Source: Campylobacterota bacterium
GTDB lineage: Bacteria > Campylobacterota > Campylobacteria > Campylobacterales > Sulfurovaceae
Direction: 5' to 3'
DNA length: 7,015 nucleotides
Assembly (NCBI GenBank): GCA_003646525.1
Contig: QMKU01000067.1
Coordinates: forward strand, 1-7,015
Shown: in pieces, positions 6,605 through 7,015 of the stretch
Layout: every line of letters starts with the position of its first letter
Numbering within the stretch: position 1 is the stretch's first letter
Notes under the pieces: model-generated
What the model saw: only the letters and a program-made list of their open reading frames with translations
Databases searched by the model: none
Told to the model about the DNA's origin: nothing
Program-made: the position numbers and the translations under genes

Positions 6605-6676
6605 ATGAGAATTTCAATGGTAGGTAGTGGAGTAGCTGCGGTATATTTGGCATCCTTCATATCCAATAAAAGATAG
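6605..6676 (+). pseudogene. Possible N-terminal remnant of a Rossmann-fold oxidoreductase
   Basis: A 23-residue frame starting MRISMVGSGVAAVYLA has a beta strand followed by GSGVAA, the GxGxxA dinucleotide-binding fingerprint at the N-terminus of many NAD- or FAD-dependent enzymes. It is stopped by TAG at 6674-6676, and no frame continues the fold before the long palindrome at 6701. No Shine-Dalgarno sequence precedes it. The opposite strand is also open here: a frame ending at 6586, with an ATG at 6660, gives MKDAKYTAATPLPTIEILIQ and extends upstream to the palindrome edge. At most one reading can be genuine. Either would be a gene fragment abutting the palindrome. Chance remains likely for so short a stretch. 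Confidence 0.25.
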
Positions 6677-6700
6677 TTTACAATGCTGTAGGGAATTGTA

Positions 6701-6840
6701 CAAAAACAAATCTACCCAAATTACGCAGGATTTTTGTTTTTAGTTAGATTCTCTCAAGAGGAGCATAGTCATTCTATGTGACGATTGAGAGAATTTAACT
6801 AGGAGCAAAAAGACAAGTAAGATGGGTAGATTTGTTTTTG
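6701..6840. repeat. 140-base imperfect palindrome (MITE-like fold-back element)
   Basis: The ends are perfect 18-base inverted repeats: CAAAAACAAATCTACCCA at 6701-6718 and its complement at 6823-6840. Pairing continues inward with TTAC/GTAA (6721-6724 with 6817-6820), TTTTTG/CAAAAA (6731-6736 with 6806-6811), AGTTA/TAACT (6742-6746 with 6796-6800) and ATTCTCTCAA/TTGAGAGAAT (6748-6757 with 6785-6794), and closes on CATAG/CTATG (6764-6768 with 6774-6778) around TCATT. Nearly the whole element can fold into one long stem on either strand. No target-site duplication is obvious at the edges. It has no coding capacity. A non-autonomous mobile element is the best guess; a structured RNA or a bidirectional terminator is possible. 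Confidence 0.65.
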
Positions 6841-6852
6841 GGAGGTTCCTAG

Positions 6853-6869
6853 GTGCGACCATGTCGCAC
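6853..6869. repeat. Small perfect hairpin
   Basis: GTGCGAC (6853-6859) and GTCGCAC (6863-6869) are perfectly complementary around the three-base loop CAT. It is GC-richer than its surroundings and lies 31 bases beyond the stop of the minus-strand gene ending at 6901. It has no following T-run on either strand, so it is either a REP-like unit or a weak transcript end, and not a clear intrinsic terminator. Confidence 0.45.
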
Positions 6870-6900
6870 AAATGATGATCTGCTAGTAATAATCCTCTCT

Positions 6901-7015
6901 TTACTTCTTCTCATTGGCCAATATTTGTTCAAACTGCTCCAAAAAGCCCTCATCACTTGGTAGTAGTATTCCACTCTTTTTCATCTCTCTCATAAGCTTG
7001 ACAGCCTTTTGGAGA
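6901..7015 (-). CDS. C-terminal end of an unidentified protein (partial)
   Basis: The minus strand is open from the right edge of the window to a TAA at 6903-6901. The 37 visible residues are charged and probably helical: KLMREMKKSG, then a loop ILLPSDEG, then FLEQFEQILANEKK at the C-terminus. Codon use and the amphipathic pattern look like a true protein end. The start lies outside the window and the visible part carries no diagnostic motif, so no function is given. It points the same way as the sensor operon but is separated from it by a 432-base non-coding stretch containing a long palindrome, so it is probably a separate transcription unit. Confidence 0.7.
   Translation of the reverse strand, partial: LQKAVKLMREMKKSGILLPSDEGFLEQFEQILANEKK

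Noticed and set aside
1..7015. CRISPR array, tRNA or rRNA gene
   Set aside because: No regularly spaced direct repeats, no cloverleaf with a T-loop GTTCRA motif and CCA end, and no rRNA-like conserved stretches were seen in the non-coding parts.

Overview
The window is AT-rich bacterial chromosome. Its make-up (a nitrate-sensor-like NIT hybrid kinase, a secreted PilJ-like partner, a compact helicase, short AT-rich spacers) recalls sulfur-oxidising Campylobacterota such as Sulfurovum or Sulfurimonas. That assignment is an impression from gene style and not proven by any marker gene here.

Layout: positions 1-407 hold no convincing gene but are rich in hairpin repeats, including a REP/BIME-like double hairpin (266-324) lying between two near-identical 20-base direct repeats. 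Two plus-strand genes follow: a short ArsC/Spx-like thioredoxin-fold protein that stops before the family's usual C-terminus (408-668), and a PIF1-type superfamily 1 helicase with a C-terminal HTH_40-like domain (676-2394). A 154-base convergent spacer carries a bulged hairpin related to the repeats at the left edge. On the minus strand lies a tight two-gene operon, transcribed right to left: a secreted protein with two PilJ-like four-helix units (6468-5686), then a 1042-residue membrane hybrid histidine kinase with a NIT-like periplasmic sensor and three receiver-like modules, of which only the middle one keeps its catalytic residues (5677-2549). The stop codon of the first gene lies inside the ribosome binding site of the second.

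Upstream of the operon, 6469-6900 is non-coding or decayed. It holds a perfect 9-base inverted repeat, a possible fragment of a Rossmann-fold gene, a long (about 140 base) imperfect palindrome with perfect 18-base ends, and a small perfect hairpin. The last 115 bases are the C-terminal end of an unidentified minus-strand gene that runs off the window.

The most interesting unit is the secreted tandem-PilJ protein plus NIT kinase. Both domain types belong to nitrate/nitrite sensing families, so the pair may be a two-protein periplasmic sensor feeding a phosphorelay whose Hpt and output regulator lie elsewhere. The helicase pair on the plus strand looks functionally unrelated to it.
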